Counted from the stretch's first letter, positions 35,906-45,577 are shown. The stretch is 64,000 nucleotides of DNA from Butyribacter intestini (GCA_001414325.1 LLKB01000005.1:939285-1003284), one strand, 5' to 3'. The notes: generated by a model not told the origin, from the sequence alone. Translations and numbers: made by a program.

Positions 35906-37492
35906 TTATTTCTCATACCTTTCAATCTCACATTTATGCACTTTATCCTTTTTGTCATATATTATTCCAACAATAAGTATGTCACCGGTATATGATAGAA
36001 GTGACTTCGGATACTGTTTCTGCTTAATCTGTTCCAACGCCGTGCGTACATTTTTATTCCATTTAAGTTCAATTACTAATGCCGGATAAAAATCCGTGTA
36101 TTCCGGTTTTGGCAGATATACAAAATCAGCAAATCCCCTACCAGCCGGAAGTTCACGAATTGGAGTAAAATAATACTTCATTGAACTAAGATATGCAATA
36201 GTCAAAACGCTGCTAAGTGAATTTTCATCATTATATTTAATTACTGATGCATATTCCATATGAATTTTTTCAATTATTTCAGAAACTTTTTTATTATCCA
36301 TATCTAATGTTGCATCTAAAAGATTATCAGACTGCTTCTCAAATTCAATAAATTCTTTCCACTTCTTCTGTCTTGTTGCTTTTAAAAGTTCCTGTCTTAC
36401 TTCCTCATTTGGTATATACGCACACTTGCATTTCTCATCATATGCCAAATATCCTAAGTGTATAAGATATGTTATTATATCGTCCCTGTTTGAAAAATTT
36501 ACTGCATCATTCTGAAATGTTCCAGTGTCAACCTTAACCATATCTCCTGAAAGCATCTCAATTATTGCATTTTTAAGTCCGTCAAAATTTTTACTTATCA
36601 ATGGTATTATCGTTTCGTATGAGCCTGTCTGCGACCAATAGCTTTGAAAAAGTCTTTTTGTAACAACACTTACAACTGCTTTTGGATTGTAAATATGGTA
36701 ATCCCCAAGCCGGTAACCATCATACCAATGTTTTACTTTTTCAAAATCTGCTCCATATTCAGTGCACAAAGTTTTAACTTCATCCTGTGTAAAACCTATA
36801 TACCCAGCAAGTTCCCCTGCATCAAGCATGGTATATTCATCAAAATTGTTAAGTGCCGACTGTGTCTTTAATTTTTTTATTGGCAAAATACCAGTAATAT
36901 AAGCAAGACCTATATATTTCATAGGCTCAGTTCCTTTAAAAAGACCTCTTAAAAAATTTATATACTCATCCTGAACCTCAAATTCAGCGGCCTCATCCCT
37001 TATCAGAACATCCCACTCATCAATAATTATTATAAACTGTTTTCCAGTTTTAGCATTTATATTTGACAAAGCATCGGGCAGCGAACTTATTTTTTCAGTT
37101 ATAATCTGCGGAAAGTTTTCTCTTAACTCATCCACTATATTTTCAGTGATATAATTAACAAAATTTTTCGGATTTCCGGCAGGTTCTAAGCACCATTGCA
37201 CATCAAAATGAATTACATCATATTTGTTTAAACTTTCTTCAAAACCATCCAAACTTCCTATTTTTAAATCTGAAAATAATTTCTTTGAGTCGCACCCTTT
37301 ACTGTAATAAGCCGTAATCATATCTGCCGTAACAGACTTTCCAAAACGCCTCGGACGGCTGTTACAAATAAAAGCTGCGTTCGTATTTATCACCTGATTA
37401 GTAAAATCAAGAAGTTCCGTTTTATCAATATATATTTTAGAATTTAATGTCCTTTTAAATGCAGCATTATCCGGATTTAAAAATCTCCCCAC
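35906..37492 (-). CDS. AAA-ATPase-like protein with C-terminal PD-(D/E)XK nuclease domain
   Basis: 528 residues. The N-terminal AAA-like NTPase has variant Walker A SRPRRFGKSVTADM and Walker B FIIIIDEWDVLI; a helical middle contains HWYDGYRLGDYHIYNPKAV. The C-terminal nuclease has GRGFADFVYLP (Asp) and ALVIELKWNK (E-x-K). These proteins are abundant and often multicopy in Clostridia and Bacteroidetes; their role is unsettled, with mobile-element or defence links proposed. It converges on the AraC gene (9-nt gap). A related full-length copy lies at 61851-63554 and a remnant at 29383. Confidence 0.88.
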   Translation of the reverse strand: MGRFLNPDNAAFKRTLNSKIYIDKTELLDFTNQVINTNAAFICNSRPRRFGKSVTADMITAYYSKGCDSKKLFSDLKIGSLDGFEESLNKYDVIHFDVQWCLEPAGNPKNFVNYITENIVDELRENFPQIITEKISSLPDALSNINAKTGKQFIIIIDEWDVLIRDEAAEFEVQDEYINFLRGLFKGTEPMKYIGLAYITGILPIKKLKTQSALNNFDEYTMLDAGELAGYIGFTQDEVKTLCTEYGADFEKVKHWYDGYRLGDYHIYNPKAVVSVVTKRLFQSYWSQTGSYETIIPLISKNFDGLKNAIIEMLSGDMVKVDTGTFQNDAVNFSNRDDIITYLIHLGYLAYDEKCKCAYIPNEEVRQELLKATRQKKWKEFIEFEKQSDNLLDATLDMDNKKVSEIIEKIHMEYASVIKYNDENSLSSVLTIAYLSSMKYYFTPIRELPAGRGFADFVYLPKPEYTDFYPALVIELKWNKNVRTALEQIKQKQYPKSLLSYTGDILIVGIIYDKKDKVHKCEIERYEK

Positions 37493-37679
37493 TCACCAAC
37501 ACCCCTTTCTGGCATTCTCTTGAAATACATTTTTCTTTATATCTTTGCAATCATTATATTATGCAATCTTCATTTAAGCAAGCTAAATTGCATTACGCTA
37601 ACAAAAACTGTGTACATGCTCAAAGAAATGTTTATATTCATCAAAATTATACTAAAAAAATTTCAATTACTAAAACACA

Positions 37680-37716
37680 AAAAAGCTGTGGCTTCACTAT
37701 AAAACCACAGCTTTTT
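37680..37716. terminator. Bidirectional terminator downstream of malQ
   Basis: Perfect 12-bp stem AAAAAGCTGTGG/CCACAGCTTTTT, loop 13 nt, with T runs on both strands. On the minus strand it terminates malQ ~80 nt after its stop. Confidence 0.9.
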
Positions 37717-37753
37717 AAAATCTCTATGTGATAAATCAATATCATAATCATTA

Positions 37754-37800
37754 TACGGCGGATATTTGCAATCCACTCTGCTATTTACCTGATAGAGTTA
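37754..37800 (-). repeat. 3'-UTR hairpin element, copy after malQ
   Basis: Starts at the stop codon: ACTCT/AGAGT stem around a TCAGGTAAATAGC loop, then GGATTGCAAATATCCGCC, which forms a second small GGAT/ATCC stem. Confidence 0.55.
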
Positions 37801-39279
37801 AATTCTACCATATAGCTTCATCTCCTGATGAAGTACATCTGCCAGCGTATCATTATACACTCCCGGCAGACATCTCCAGCTCCAGTTTTTATCACTGAGT
37901 GTTGACGGTGTGTTCATTCTTGCATTTTTTCCAAGTCCGAGGATGTCCTGCATCTGCATAATTGCCGTATCCGCAACGCTTGCCCATGCCGTACGCATCA
38001 TTCCCCAATGATATCCTTCTGCTTCTGAAAGACGCATATATTTCTTCGCATATTCTGCATCTTCTTCTGATATTGTATCAAACCATCCAAGAATTGTCTC
38101 ATTATCATGTGTTCCTGCATATACAACACAGTTTTTAGGATAGAGATGAGGCAGATATCCTGACTCCGTATCCCTGCTGTCAAATGCAAACTCAAGAACT
38201 TTCATTCCCGGAAATCCTGTATCTTTAAGAAGCTTTCTTACTGAATCCGTCAAAAATCCGAGATCCTCTGCTATGATTGGAAGTTCTCCAAGTTTTTCTT
38301 TTATAACATTGAACAAATCTATTCCAGGTCCTTCTTTCCATTCTCCGTTTCTTGCAGTTTTGTCACCATATGGGATAGAATAATATGCATCAAACCCTCT
38401 AAAATGATCTATACGAAGCATATCATATATCTGCGTCTGATATGCTATTCTGTCAACCCACCAGTTATAATCCTGTTCTTTCATGACTTTCCAGTTAAAC
38501 AAAGGATTACCCCAAAGCTGACCATCTGCTGAAAATCCATCAGGCGGACATCCTGCCACACTTATCGGCATAAGATTATCATCAAGCTGAAACTGTTCGG
38601 GATTTGCCCAAACATCTGCACTGTCACTTGATACATAAATAGGAATGTCACCAATTATTTTAATTCCATTTTCATTTGCATAAGCTTTTAACTTTTTCCA
38701 CTGTGTAAAGAATAAAAACTGTACACATTCCCAAAACTTTATCTCATCTTTTAACTTTTCTCTTTCTACTGCAAGAGCTTTGTTATCTCTTTTTCTAAGA
38801 ATTTCCGGCCACTCAAGCCATGATACTCCATTTTGCTCGTCTTTTATTGCCATAAATAAAGCATAGTCAGAAAGCCATTTATGATTTTCTTTTCTAAATT
38901 CTGTAAGCTCTGTCTGATATTTTTCTTCTGCAGTCTTGGCAGCCTTCCTTAAAACTCCAAATCTCCTGTTATATAGCAAACCATAATCTGCTTTCTCCGG
39001 GTTGCTGCCCCAATCTATATTTTTATACTCATCTTTTTCAAGAAGTCCGGCTTCACTAAGTTCATCAAGATCTATCATATACGGATTTCCGGCATATGAT
39101 GAAAATGACTGATACGGCGAATCTCCATAACTTGTCGGACATATTGGTAATATCTGCCAATATGATTGTCCTGCCTTATGTAAAAAGCGGACAAATTCTC
39201 TTGCTGCCTCTCCCATTGTTCCAATACCGTAAGGTGATGGCAATGATGTGATAGGCATTAAAATTCCTGCTTTTCTCAA
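37798..39279 (-). CDS. malQ: 4-alpha-glucanotransferase (amylomaltase)
   Basis: 493 residues, GH77, full length. Landmarks: ITSLPSPYGIGTMGEAAREF at the start, SYWQILPICPTSYGDSPYQS, MLRIDHFRGF with the nucleophile Asp, PIIAEDLGFLT with the acid/base Glu, YAGTHDNETILGWF with the third Asp. It transfers glucan segments between maltodextrins, making longer chains for GlgP plus glucose. The start codon is TTG at 39277-39279, with a strong AAGGAGG 8 nt upstream; no nearby ATG is in frame. A repeated leader motif shared with glgP lies just upstream. Confidence 0.94.
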   Translation of the reverse strand: MRKAGILMPITSLPSPYGIGTMGEAAREFVRFLHKAGQSYWQILPICPTSYGDSPYQSFSSYAGNPYMIDLDELSEAGLLEKDEYKNIDWGSNPEKADYGLLYNRRFGVLRKAAKTAEEKYQTELTEFRKENHKWLSDYALFMAIKDEQNGVSWLEWPEILRKRDNKALAVEREKLKDEIKFWECVQFLFFTQWKKLKAYANENGIKIIGDIPIYVSSDSADVWANPEQFQLDDNLMPISVAGCPPDGFSADGQLWGNPLFNWKVMKEQDYNWWVDRIAYQTQIYDMLRIDHFRGFDAYYSIPYGDKTARNGEWKEGPGIDLFNVIKEKLGELPIIAEDLGFLTDSVRKLLKDTGFPGMKVLEFAFDSRDTESGYLPHLYPKNCVVYAGTHDNETILGWFDTISEEDAEYAKKYMRLSEAEGYHWGMMRTAWASVADTAIMQMQDILGLGKNARMNTPSTLSDKNWSWRCLPGVYNDTLADVLHQEMKLYGRI

Positions 39280-39312
39280 AATATTTTCCTCCTTTTACAC
39301 TTTTGAAATATA

Positions 39313-39380
39313 AAACTGTTATAGGCAGTGATGATTTTTACGCTATAACAATACCGACACGCTCCCGCTATATGTCGGCT
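39313..39380 (-). promoter_or_regulatory. malQ leader motif shared with glgP
   Basis: Contains a perfect CCGACA/TGTCGG hairpin around CGCTCCCGCTATA. A related but less perfectly paired sequence is at 34710-34786 upstream of glgP. Both start AAACTGTTAT. It could be a common regulatory leader for the two glucan enzymes. Confidence 0.4.
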
Positions 39381-39463
39381 AACATTATCTGTTATATAAG
39401 CAAAGTCCAATAACATCATAATGTCAATTTCATATATATTTTTTATGTGATGTACTTTAATAC

Positions 39464-40465
39464 TTATAAATTTCTTACACTTTCTCTTTCAAGAAGTTTA
39501 AATGGTATAGATACATCCCGTCCTTCATCCGGGTAATGTATCTGTCGCAACATAAGCTCTACTCCCTCTCTCGCCATTTTTTCCGTGTCTTGTTTTATAG
39601 TCGTAAGTCTTGGAATACAGTAATTTGAAAGACTTATCCCGTCAAATCCTATGACCGATATGTCATCCGGCACTTTTTTTCCTGCATCGCATATTGCACG
39701 CATCGCACCAACTGCTATCGTATCACTCAGTGCAATGACTGCCGTAACATCCGGCATATTCTTTAAAAGTTTTTTCATTGCCTGATATCCGTCCTCCATA
39801 GAAAATCGACATTGCACATAACCTTTTTTCTCATCAAATGGTATATTATTTTCCTGAAAACTCCGAATACATCCCGCATATCTTAGAGAACTTATCTGTG
39901 TTGCCGACAATATTCCACCTACAACACCTATCTTTTTATGACCTTTTTTTATAAAATAACTGCCGACTTTATATGCTGCTGCCTCATCATCTGTATAAAA
40001 TGATGAAAGATTACTTATATTAAGACTTCCGGCACTATTTGTGACAAGAATACAAGGTACATCTATTCCTTCAAATTCATCAAAATAATCAAGATTTCCG
40101 CCAAGAAATATAATTCCTTTAGGATTTCTTTCACGACACAGCATAAGTGCACATTCCACTTCGTTTGCATCTTCATCTATATATGATACTTCTGCAATTT
40201 CTCCATTTTTTGAAAGGAGCATTTGCATTTTCTCAAGAATATCTGCAAACAGCATATTTTGATTTCCCTTTACAATGATTGAAAGCGATGACGCAGCCTG
40301 CCTCTTTAACTGCCGTGCATTACTGTTAGGCTGAAAATTACTTTCTTCTATAACTCCCATTATCTTTTTTCTTGCTTTGTCACTGACATCAGAATGATTG
40401 TTCAATACCCTGGATACAGTCCCTATACCATATCCTGACAATCTGGCGATATCTTTTATAGTCAT
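39464..40465 (-). CDS. LacI/GalR-family transcriptional regulator
   Basis: 333 residues. The N-terminal helix-turn-helix and hinge (TIKDIARLSGYGIGTVSRVL, NNHSDVSDKARKKI) are followed by a periplasmic-binding-protein-like sensor domain (KGIIFLGGNLDYFDEFEGID, VTAVIALSDTIAVGAMRAI, DISVIGFDGISLSNYCIPRL). It lies ~120 nt downstream of malG on the same strand. The likely target is the set of TGGAAA-x-G-TTT repeats upstream of malE (43932-43969). It should repress the transporter until maltodextrin is present. Confidence 0.92.
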   Translation of the reverse strand: MTIKDIARLSGYGIGTVSRVLNNHSDVSDKARKKIMGVIEESNFQPNSNARQLKRQAASSLSIIVKGNQNMLFADILEKMQMLLSKNGEIAEVSYIDEDANEVECALMLCRERNPKGIIFLGGNLDYFDEFEGIDVPCILVTNSAGSLNISNLSSFYTDDEAAAYKVGSYFIKKGHKKIGVVGGILSATQISSLRYAGCIRSFQENNIPFDEKKGYVQCRFSMEDGYQAMKKLLKNMPDVTAVIALSDTIAVGAMRAICDAGKKVPDDISVIGFDGISLSNYCIPRLTTIKQDTEKMAREGVELMLRQIHYPDEGRDVSIPFKLLERESVRNL

Positions 40466-40585
40466 ACATTTGCCTCACTTTTTAATTTCATGATATTTAA
40501 GAACTTTTTAGCCCCTAAAACACCTTTATCAGATAAAGTACCATATGACTTCATCTGATAAAGTATATTTCATGCAAAATGTATT

Positions 40586-41416
40586 TTAACCTTTGACGGC
40601 TCCGGCTGCAACACCTTTGATGATATATTTCTGACAGCATAAGTAGAATACTATAACAGGGATAACTGCCATGATAAGACAAGCCATAATAGCACCCATA
40701 TCAACTCTTCCGTAACTTCCCTTCATATACTGAATGATAATTGATATTGTCTTATATTTCTTTATATCAAGTGTAAGATATGGAAGAAGGAAATCGTTCC
40801 AAATCCACATTGCCTCAAGTATTCCTACAGATATAAGAGTAGGTTTCATCATTGGTACTACAACGCTGAAGAATGTTCTTATAGGACTGCAGCCGTCAAT
40901 CATAGCTGCCTCCTCAACTTCAATAGGAATTGATTTTACAAATCCGCAGAACATAAATACCGCAAGACCTGCACCAAATCCAAGATATATTATCAAAAGA
41001 CCCCATGGTGTATTAAGTCCAAGTGAATCTGCCGTTCCTGATAAGGTAAACATTACCATCTGGAATGGAATTACCATTGAGAATACACAAAGAAGATAAA
41101 TTGCTTTTGTAATCTTTGTCTGTACTCTTGTGATAAACCATGCACACATTGAACAGCACACAAGAATAAGAACTACACCGCCTACCGTAATAAATACAGT
41201 CCAACCGACAGCCTTAATAAATTCATATTTTGTTATTGCCTCTTTAAAGTTCTCCAATCCGACAAAATTCTTTGATGTCGGCATTTTAAAAGGCTCCAGA
41301 TTGATAAATGTCTTTTTCTTGAAAGAGTTCATCAATACAACAATAATTGGTGATACAAATATAATTGAAATAACCGTAAATAATAATGTAGCCAAAATTC
41401 CTTTTACTTTTTTCAT
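40586..41416 (-). CDS. malG: Maltodextrin ABC transporter permease, MalG-type
   Basis: 276 residues with six membrane segments. The EAA loop EAAMIDGCSPIRTFFSVVVP contacts the ATPase. Its ATG overlaps the malF stop by 1 nt (TAATG), with AAGGAGG inside the malF end, so the two are coupled. No ATPase gene is nearby; a shared MsmK/UgpC-type ATPase elsewhere is expected. Confidence 0.92.
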   Translation of the reverse strand: MKKVKGILATLLFTVISIIFVSPIIVVLMNSFKKKTFINLEPFKMPTSKNFVGLENFKEAITKYEFIKAVGWTVFITVGGVVLILVCCSMCAWFITRVQTKITKAIYLLCVFSMVIPFQMVMFTLSGTADSLGLNTPWGLLIIYLGFGAGLAVFMFCGFVKSIPIEVEEAAMIDGCSPIRTFFSVVVPMMKPTLISVGILEAMWIWNDFLLPYLTLDIKKYKTISIIIQYMKGSYGRVDMGAIMACLIMAVIPVIVFYLCCQKYIIKGVAAGAVKG

Positions 41417-42258
41417 TACTGCTGCACCTCCTTACTTCTTGTAAGTCTAAGCTGTAACATACTGATAACTATAACTGCAAGGAAGAAGATAACTGCCTTA
41501 GCCTGACCTACACCTTCATATCCAACTCTTCCATAGAATGTATCATAAATATTCAATGCAAGCATCTCCGTTTTATGAAGCGGCTCACCACCCGTAAGTG
41601 AAAGGTTCTGGTCAAAGAGTTTGAATGAGTTTGTTATTGTTAAGAATGTACATATTGTTATCGATGGCATCATGTTTGGAATAGTTACATGGAAAAGTCT
41701 CTTCCAAGCGTTTGCACCATCAATCATAGCAGCTTCTTTTAATGAATCAGGTATTGCCTGCAGACCCGCTATGTAAACTATCATCATATAACCTATCTGC
41801 TGCCAGCAGATTAAGATTACAAGACCCCAAAATCCTAATTTTGCATTAAGTTTTAATGCCATATCAAAATGACTGAATATACCATCAAATATAAGCTGCC
41901 ATATATATCCAAGTACAATACCGCCAATAAGGTTTGGCATAAAGAATATTGTTCTAAAAATATTAGTTCCCTTAATTTTCTGTGTAAGTGCAAGTGCAAG
42001 TGCAAATGCAAGAACATTAACAAGTACAAGCGTCACTATCGCAAATACTGCCGTAAATCCAAATGCATGAGGGAAGGTCGTATCCTTAAATGCTTCGATA
42101 TAATTGCCTATTCCCACAAAATCAGCATCCTTGATAGTGGTAAATTTACAAAATGATAAATAAATTCCTTCGATAAATGGCACGATAAATCCTATCATAA
42201 ATGCTGCCATAGTAGGAAGCACAAATACCGGCCAGTATTTTCTTATTGCTTTTTCCAT
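41416..42258 (-). CDS. malF: Maltodextrin ABC transporter permease, MalF-type
   Basis: 280 residues from the ATG at 42258 (TGAGG 6 nt upstream). Six membrane segments; EAA loop EAAMIDGANAWKRLFHVTIP. The size lacks the large periplasmic loop of E. coli MalF and matches Gram-positive sugar permeases. It follows malE by ~260 nt containing a terminator-like hairpin and the shared leader motif, so it may also have its own start site. Confidence 0.92.
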   Translation of the reverse strand: MEKAIRKYWPVFVLPTMAAFMIGFIVPFIEGIYLSFCKFTTIKDADFVGIGNYIEAFKDTTFPHAFGFTAVFAIVTLVLVNVLAFALALALTQKIKGTNIFRTIFFMPNLIGGIVLGYIWQLIFDGIFSHFDMALKLNAKLGFWGLVILICWQQIGYMMIVYIAGLQAIPDSLKEAAMIDGANAWKRLFHVTIPNMMPSITICTFLTITNSFKLFDQNLSLTGGEPLHKTEMLALNIYDTFYGRVGYEGVGQAKAVIFFLAVIVISMLQLRLTRSKEVQQ

Positions 42259-42264
42259 AATAAT

Positions 42265-42279
42265 CCTCATTTCTGCACA
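42265..42279 (-). promoter_or_regulatory. Shared 15-nt leader motif, copy 3
   Basis: TGTGCAGAAATGAGG ending 6 nt before the malF ATG, identical in sequence and spacing to copies at 3538 and 27013. A TGTGC-TATGCACA palindrome lies just upstream. Confidence 0.55.
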
Positions 42280-42422
42280 TTCCACTGTGCATAGCACAAA
42301 ATGCATTGCCGCTCACTGTCCTGTGAACAGTAACCAAAATACAGTTGATTTATTAATATTTGTTCCCTTATTGTCATTACCTACACTACTATTTATGCAA
42401 ACAATAACTCATTTTTAATAGA

Positions 42423-42446
42423 GGGGAAACATTTTACCGTTTCCCC
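42423..42446 (-). terminator. Attenuator-like hairpin between malE and malF
   Basis: Perfect 8-bp stem GGGGAAAC/GTTTCCCC with an 8-nt loop; on the minus strand the tail TCTATT is only a weak U run. It fits partial termination, so the binding protein is made in excess over the permeases. Confidence 0.65.
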
Positions 42447-42519
42447 GCCTATAATTTCTATCATGTCACTTCACGGTCTATACCGCAATTTAACAACTAA
42501 ACTATTACCATTCCGGCAT

Positions 42520-43854
42520 TTATTTCTTAGCTGCTGCTGCTTCTTTCTTCCAGCCATCTACAAATGCTTTCTTTACAAGATCCCAGTTTGCATCAGTCTG
42601 CTTAGAAGCATATGTTGTAAGTGCAGAGCCAAGGTCGTTCTTCCACTTCTCAGATGGCATAGTTGTAAAGTTCCATGTTACAGGTTTTTTACCCTGTTTT
42701 ACATAATCGTTTGCAATGTTTACAAGCGGATTATCTGAAGTAAGGTTCTTTTTAAACGGAATAACAAATCCCATTCCATCCTGTCCTGATGGCATAGCTC
42801 CTGCTGCACCACACATACATTTTACTGCTGTATCATCTGTTACACACCAGTTCATGAAATCAAGTGTTGCCTGAATATCCTCTTTTGATGCTTTCTTATT
42901 TACACACCAGTAGTTCTCTGTACCTGTACAAAGTCCCTGGTTTTCCTCTCCGTCTGCACCAATATAGATAGGTAACATTCCAAGATTATCATCTCCAAGG
43001 TCTGCTATATCTGAGTATGCCCATGTACCATTCTGATAGAATACTGCTTTCTCTGTAACAAATTCTGCAACTGCATCATCACCAGTCTTTGTGCTAAGCT
43101 GTTTAGAGCTTGTTGTGGAATTGTTAATATATAAATTCCAGATATTGCGATAGTTGTCAAGATATGTTCCCTTGATGGCATCTGTATTCTCGATTCCCTC
43201 CTTCTGATACTCATAGTAAATAGGAAGGTTTGCAAGATGTGTCTTGAATCTCCAATCTGAACTTCCATCCATACCTGCTGATGTAAATGCTGAGAATCCA
43301 AGGTCTTTGCTTCTCTTTGTTATGTCTTCTGCAACTTTCTTAAGATCATCAAAGCTCTTTATGTCATCCTGTGTATATCCGGCTTTCTTTAAAAGATTTT
43401 TGTTGTAAATGATACCATAAGATTCTATAGCATATCCGATACCATCAACTGCATCACCATCTTTTAACAAGAAATCATCACTTGTAACCTGTTTTGCAAT
43501 ATCAGAATCCTTAAGGTCATAACAATAATCTTTCCAAGATGCAAGTCCAACCGGTCCGTTTACCTGGAACAATGTTGGTGCTTCGCTCTTACCCATCTCA
43601 CTCTTTAATGTTGTCTCATACTGGTTAGCTGCTGCAGTTACTACATTCACCTTAACACCTGTTTTATCTGTGTAAAGCTTTGCAAGTTCCTGCCACTGTG
43701 CATCAGCTTCAGGCTTGAAGTTTAAGTAATAAACTGTTCCTTTAGCTTCTTTCTTACCACTTTCCTTTTTATCACTTGCACCGCCACAGCCCGTAAGTGC
43801 TGATGCTGTCATAACTGCTGCAAGTCCAAATGCTACAAGTCCTTTCTTTCTCAT
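42520..43854 (-). CDS. malE: Maltodextrin-binding lipoprotein of the ABC transporter
   Basis: 444 residues. Lipoprotein signal MRKKGLVAFGLAAVMTASAL, then lipobox TGC-G, placing it on the outer face of the membrane. The mature part is a family 1 sugar-binding protein (VYYLNFKPEADAQWQELAKL, YGIIYNKNLLKKAGYTQDDI, FVTEKAVFYQNGTWAYSDI). An alanine/lysine-rich tail ends it. The specificity for maltodextrin is inferred from MalFG, GlgP, MalQ and GH13 nearby. Upstream lie three direct operator repeats. Confidence 0.9.
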   Translation of the reverse strand: MRKKGLVAFGLAAVMTASALTGCGGASDKKESGKKEAKGTVYYLNFKPEADAQWQELAKLYTDKTGVKVNVVTAAANQYETTLKSEMGKSEAPTLFQVNGPVGLASWKDYCYDLKDSDIAKQVTSDDFLLKDGDAVDGIGYAIESYGIIYNKNLLKKAGYTQDDIKSFDDLKKVAEDITKRSKDLGFSAFTSAGMDGSSDWRFKTHLANLPIYYEYQKEGIENTDAIKGTYLDNYRNIWNLYINNSTTSSKQLSTKTGDDAVAEFVTEKAVFYQNGTWAYSDIADLGDDNLGMLPIYIGADGEENQGLCTGTENYWCVNKKASKEDIQATLDFMNWCVTDDTAVKCMCGAAGAMPSGQDGMGFVIPFKKNLTSDNPLVNIANDYVKQGKKPVTWNFTTMPSEKWKNDLGSALTTYASKQTDANWDLVKKAFVDGWKKEAAAAKK

Positions 43855-44312
43855 AAATATCCTCCTAAATTATAATATTGTTGTTTCCACTGTTTATATT
43901 TTAAATAACTTTAAAATACTTTACTTTTTCATGGAAACGGTTTTGGAAATGTTTCTGGAAATGTTTCCATTTCGTTGTAACTAAAATATATAACATTTAG
44001 ATAAAAATTGCAATATTTTTTTTTAAATTTTGTGCTTTTTGTCACTTTGCACAAATTTGTATTATTATTATGCTCATTTTAGACGCTTTTTTATGCACTT
44101 TTACTATATTTATTTTTACAGAGCGAACATTCGCCATTTATAAACCATCAAAAAAATGGCATCACACTACTTTACGAGCATTTTCCTATTCAATAAAAAA
44201 GCAATACAATCCTTTTTTTCAGATATGTATTGCTTTCTCTAAGCCAATAAAACATTATTTTTCTAATTCTAATGCTATTCCTTATGTGTATTTTAACCAA
44301 AATCTTCACATA
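43855..44312. other. Intergenic region upstream of malE
   Basis: 458 nt between the dnaJ-like gene end and malE. It contains the LacI-type operator cluster at 43932-43969 and is otherwise AT-rich without supported genes. An 87-codon plus-strand frame has no ribosome site and is rejected. Confidence 0.6.
43932..43969. promoter_or_regulatory. Triple LacI-family operator upstream of malE
   Basis: Three head-to-tail repeats with 12-bp period: TGGAAACGGTTT (43932), TGGAAATGTTTC (43944), TGGAAATGTTTC (43956), ending CA. The last forms the near-palindrome TGGAAATGTTTCCA, a typical LacI/GalR half-site pair. It is ~80 bp before the malE ATG. Confidence 0.7.
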
Positions 44313-45335
44313 TTATGCAGTATTTTTACATAAATTGCGGTATTCCATAAGTTTATCCCGTGCACTCCTGCTTATGTGTTTTGGCACTTCTATTCCTACC
44401 GTGACATACTGGTCACCATAGGTCTTTCCATCCTTTTTAGATACAACACCTTTTCCCTTAAGGCGTATCTTCGTGCCGTACTGTGTTCCCTCTTTTATCT
44501 TACACTCTACATCACCATAAAGAGTGTGAACACGCACATTTCCGCCAAGAACTGCCGTTGTGTAAGGCACATTTACTTTTGTATATATATCCTGCCCTTT
44601 TCTCTCATAACCCGCTTTTTTACCTACTTTAACCCTGAGGAATAAGTCTCCGTCCTCTGCTTTTCCTATACCCGGATGACCTTTCCCTTTAAGTCTTATA
44701 CTGTTTCCGTCGTCAATTCCAGCCGGTATATGAACTTTTAGCGACTGCTCATTTCCTGTACTGCCATTATGCAAAGTAATCACCTTATCACATCCAAATA
44801 CAGCCTCATCAAATGTTACTTCTATGTCTGCCTCTGCATCATCGCCTCTCATATCATAACCAAATCCCGATTCCTGACCTCCTGTACTGTAAAAATGTGC
44901 TCCTGAAAATCCGTCATATCCTCCAAAATCTCCCCTTTCACGAAAGCTGCCATGACCACCAAAACTTCCACTGCCTCCAAAGTGACCGTCATTAAACAAA
45001 TCGCCAAATATGTCACCAAATATATCCGATGCATCTCCCGTAAAATGATACTCTCTATGCATTCCGTCTGCGTTATAAGACTGACCGCCTCCCGGTGAAA
45101 ATCCCTCTTCAAATGCAGCGTGACCAAACTGATCATAAAGTTTCTTTTTTTCAGCATCACTAAGTACATTGTATGCCTCTGTGACTTCCTTAAACTTCTG
45201 TTCAGCCGCCGCATTTCCCGGATTCATATCAGGATGATATTTCTTTGCCAGCTTACGATATGCTTTTTTTATCGTCTTATCATCAGCATTTTTGTCTATT
45301 CCAAGAACCTTATAATAATCCTGCTTTGCAGCCAT
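44313..45335 (-). CDS. DnaJ-family co-chaperone without zinc finger (CbpA-type)
   Basis: 340 residues from the ATG at 45335 (AAGGAGG upstream); the longer open frame is untranslated leader. J domain at ~4-68 with the HPD motif ([10 protein letters not shown]). A long Gly/Phe/Ser linker (~70-150, repeats like [20 protein letters not shown]) follows, then the two C-terminal substrate domains ([40 protein letters not shown]). The four CxxCxGxG zinc repeats of true DnaJ are absent. It stimulates DnaK ATPase. It lies downstream of hsp20, separated by a terminator and a long stem-loop. Confidence 0.9.
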   Translation of the reverse strand: MAAKQDYYKVLGIDKNADDKTIKKAYRKLAKKYHPDMNPGNAAAEQKFKEVTEAYNVLSDAEKKKLYDQFGHAAFEEGFSPGGGQSYNADGMHREYHFTGDASDIFGDIFGDLFNDGHFGGSGSFGGHGSFRERGDFGGYDGFSGAHFYSTGGQESGFGYDMRGDDAEADIEVTFDEAVFGCDKVITLHNGSTGNEQSLKVHIPAGIDDGNSIRLKGKGHPGIGKAEDGDLFLRVKVGKKAGYERKGQDIYTKVNVPYTTAVLGGNVRVHTLYGDVECKIKEGTQYGTKIRLKGKGVVSKKDGKTYGDQYVTVGIEVPKHISRSARDKLMEYRNLCKNTA

Positions 45336-45366
45336 AAGAAACTCCTCCTTTCTCATTTTCCGGTAA

Positions 45367-45418
45367 TTGCCAAACTGCTTATATGTTATGTTACTTGTGC
45401 ATATAAGCAGTTTCGCAA
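45367..45418 (-). promoter_or_regulatory. Long stem-loop in the dnaJ-like gene leader
   Basis: Inverted repeat of ~18 bp (AAACTGCTTATATG arms) around a 14-nt loop, ending 31 nt before the ATG. No T run follows, so translation or stability control is more likely than termination. Confidence 0.55.
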
Positions 45419-45437
45419 TAACCTGTTTCAATTTTAA

Positions 45438-45462
45438 AAGGAGCGATTCTTTACCGCTCCTT
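45438..45462 (-). terminator. Terminator between hsp20 and the dnaJ-like gene
   Basis: 8-bp stem AAGGAGCG/CGCTCCTT with a 9-nt loop, then TTTTAAAA on the minus strand. Read-through would be needed for hsp20-dnaJ cotranscription. Confidence 0.75.
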
Positions 45463-45577
45463 CCATCACCTTTATCTAATATATGATAGTACAATTTTAA
45501 AATACGAAGATATATTAAGATATACATTCAGAACCTCTTTTTGACAATCCTGAATATATTATCCAATCTTATATCTA

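Noticed and set aside
41869-42156. Plus-strand frame with a KCKCKCK run opposite malF
   Set aside because: Shadow of the alanine/leucine codons of malF; the malF reading on the other strand is clearly the gene.
43996-44312. Plus-strand frame of 87 codons upstream of malE
   Set aside because: AT-rich, no ribosome site, no similarity recognised.
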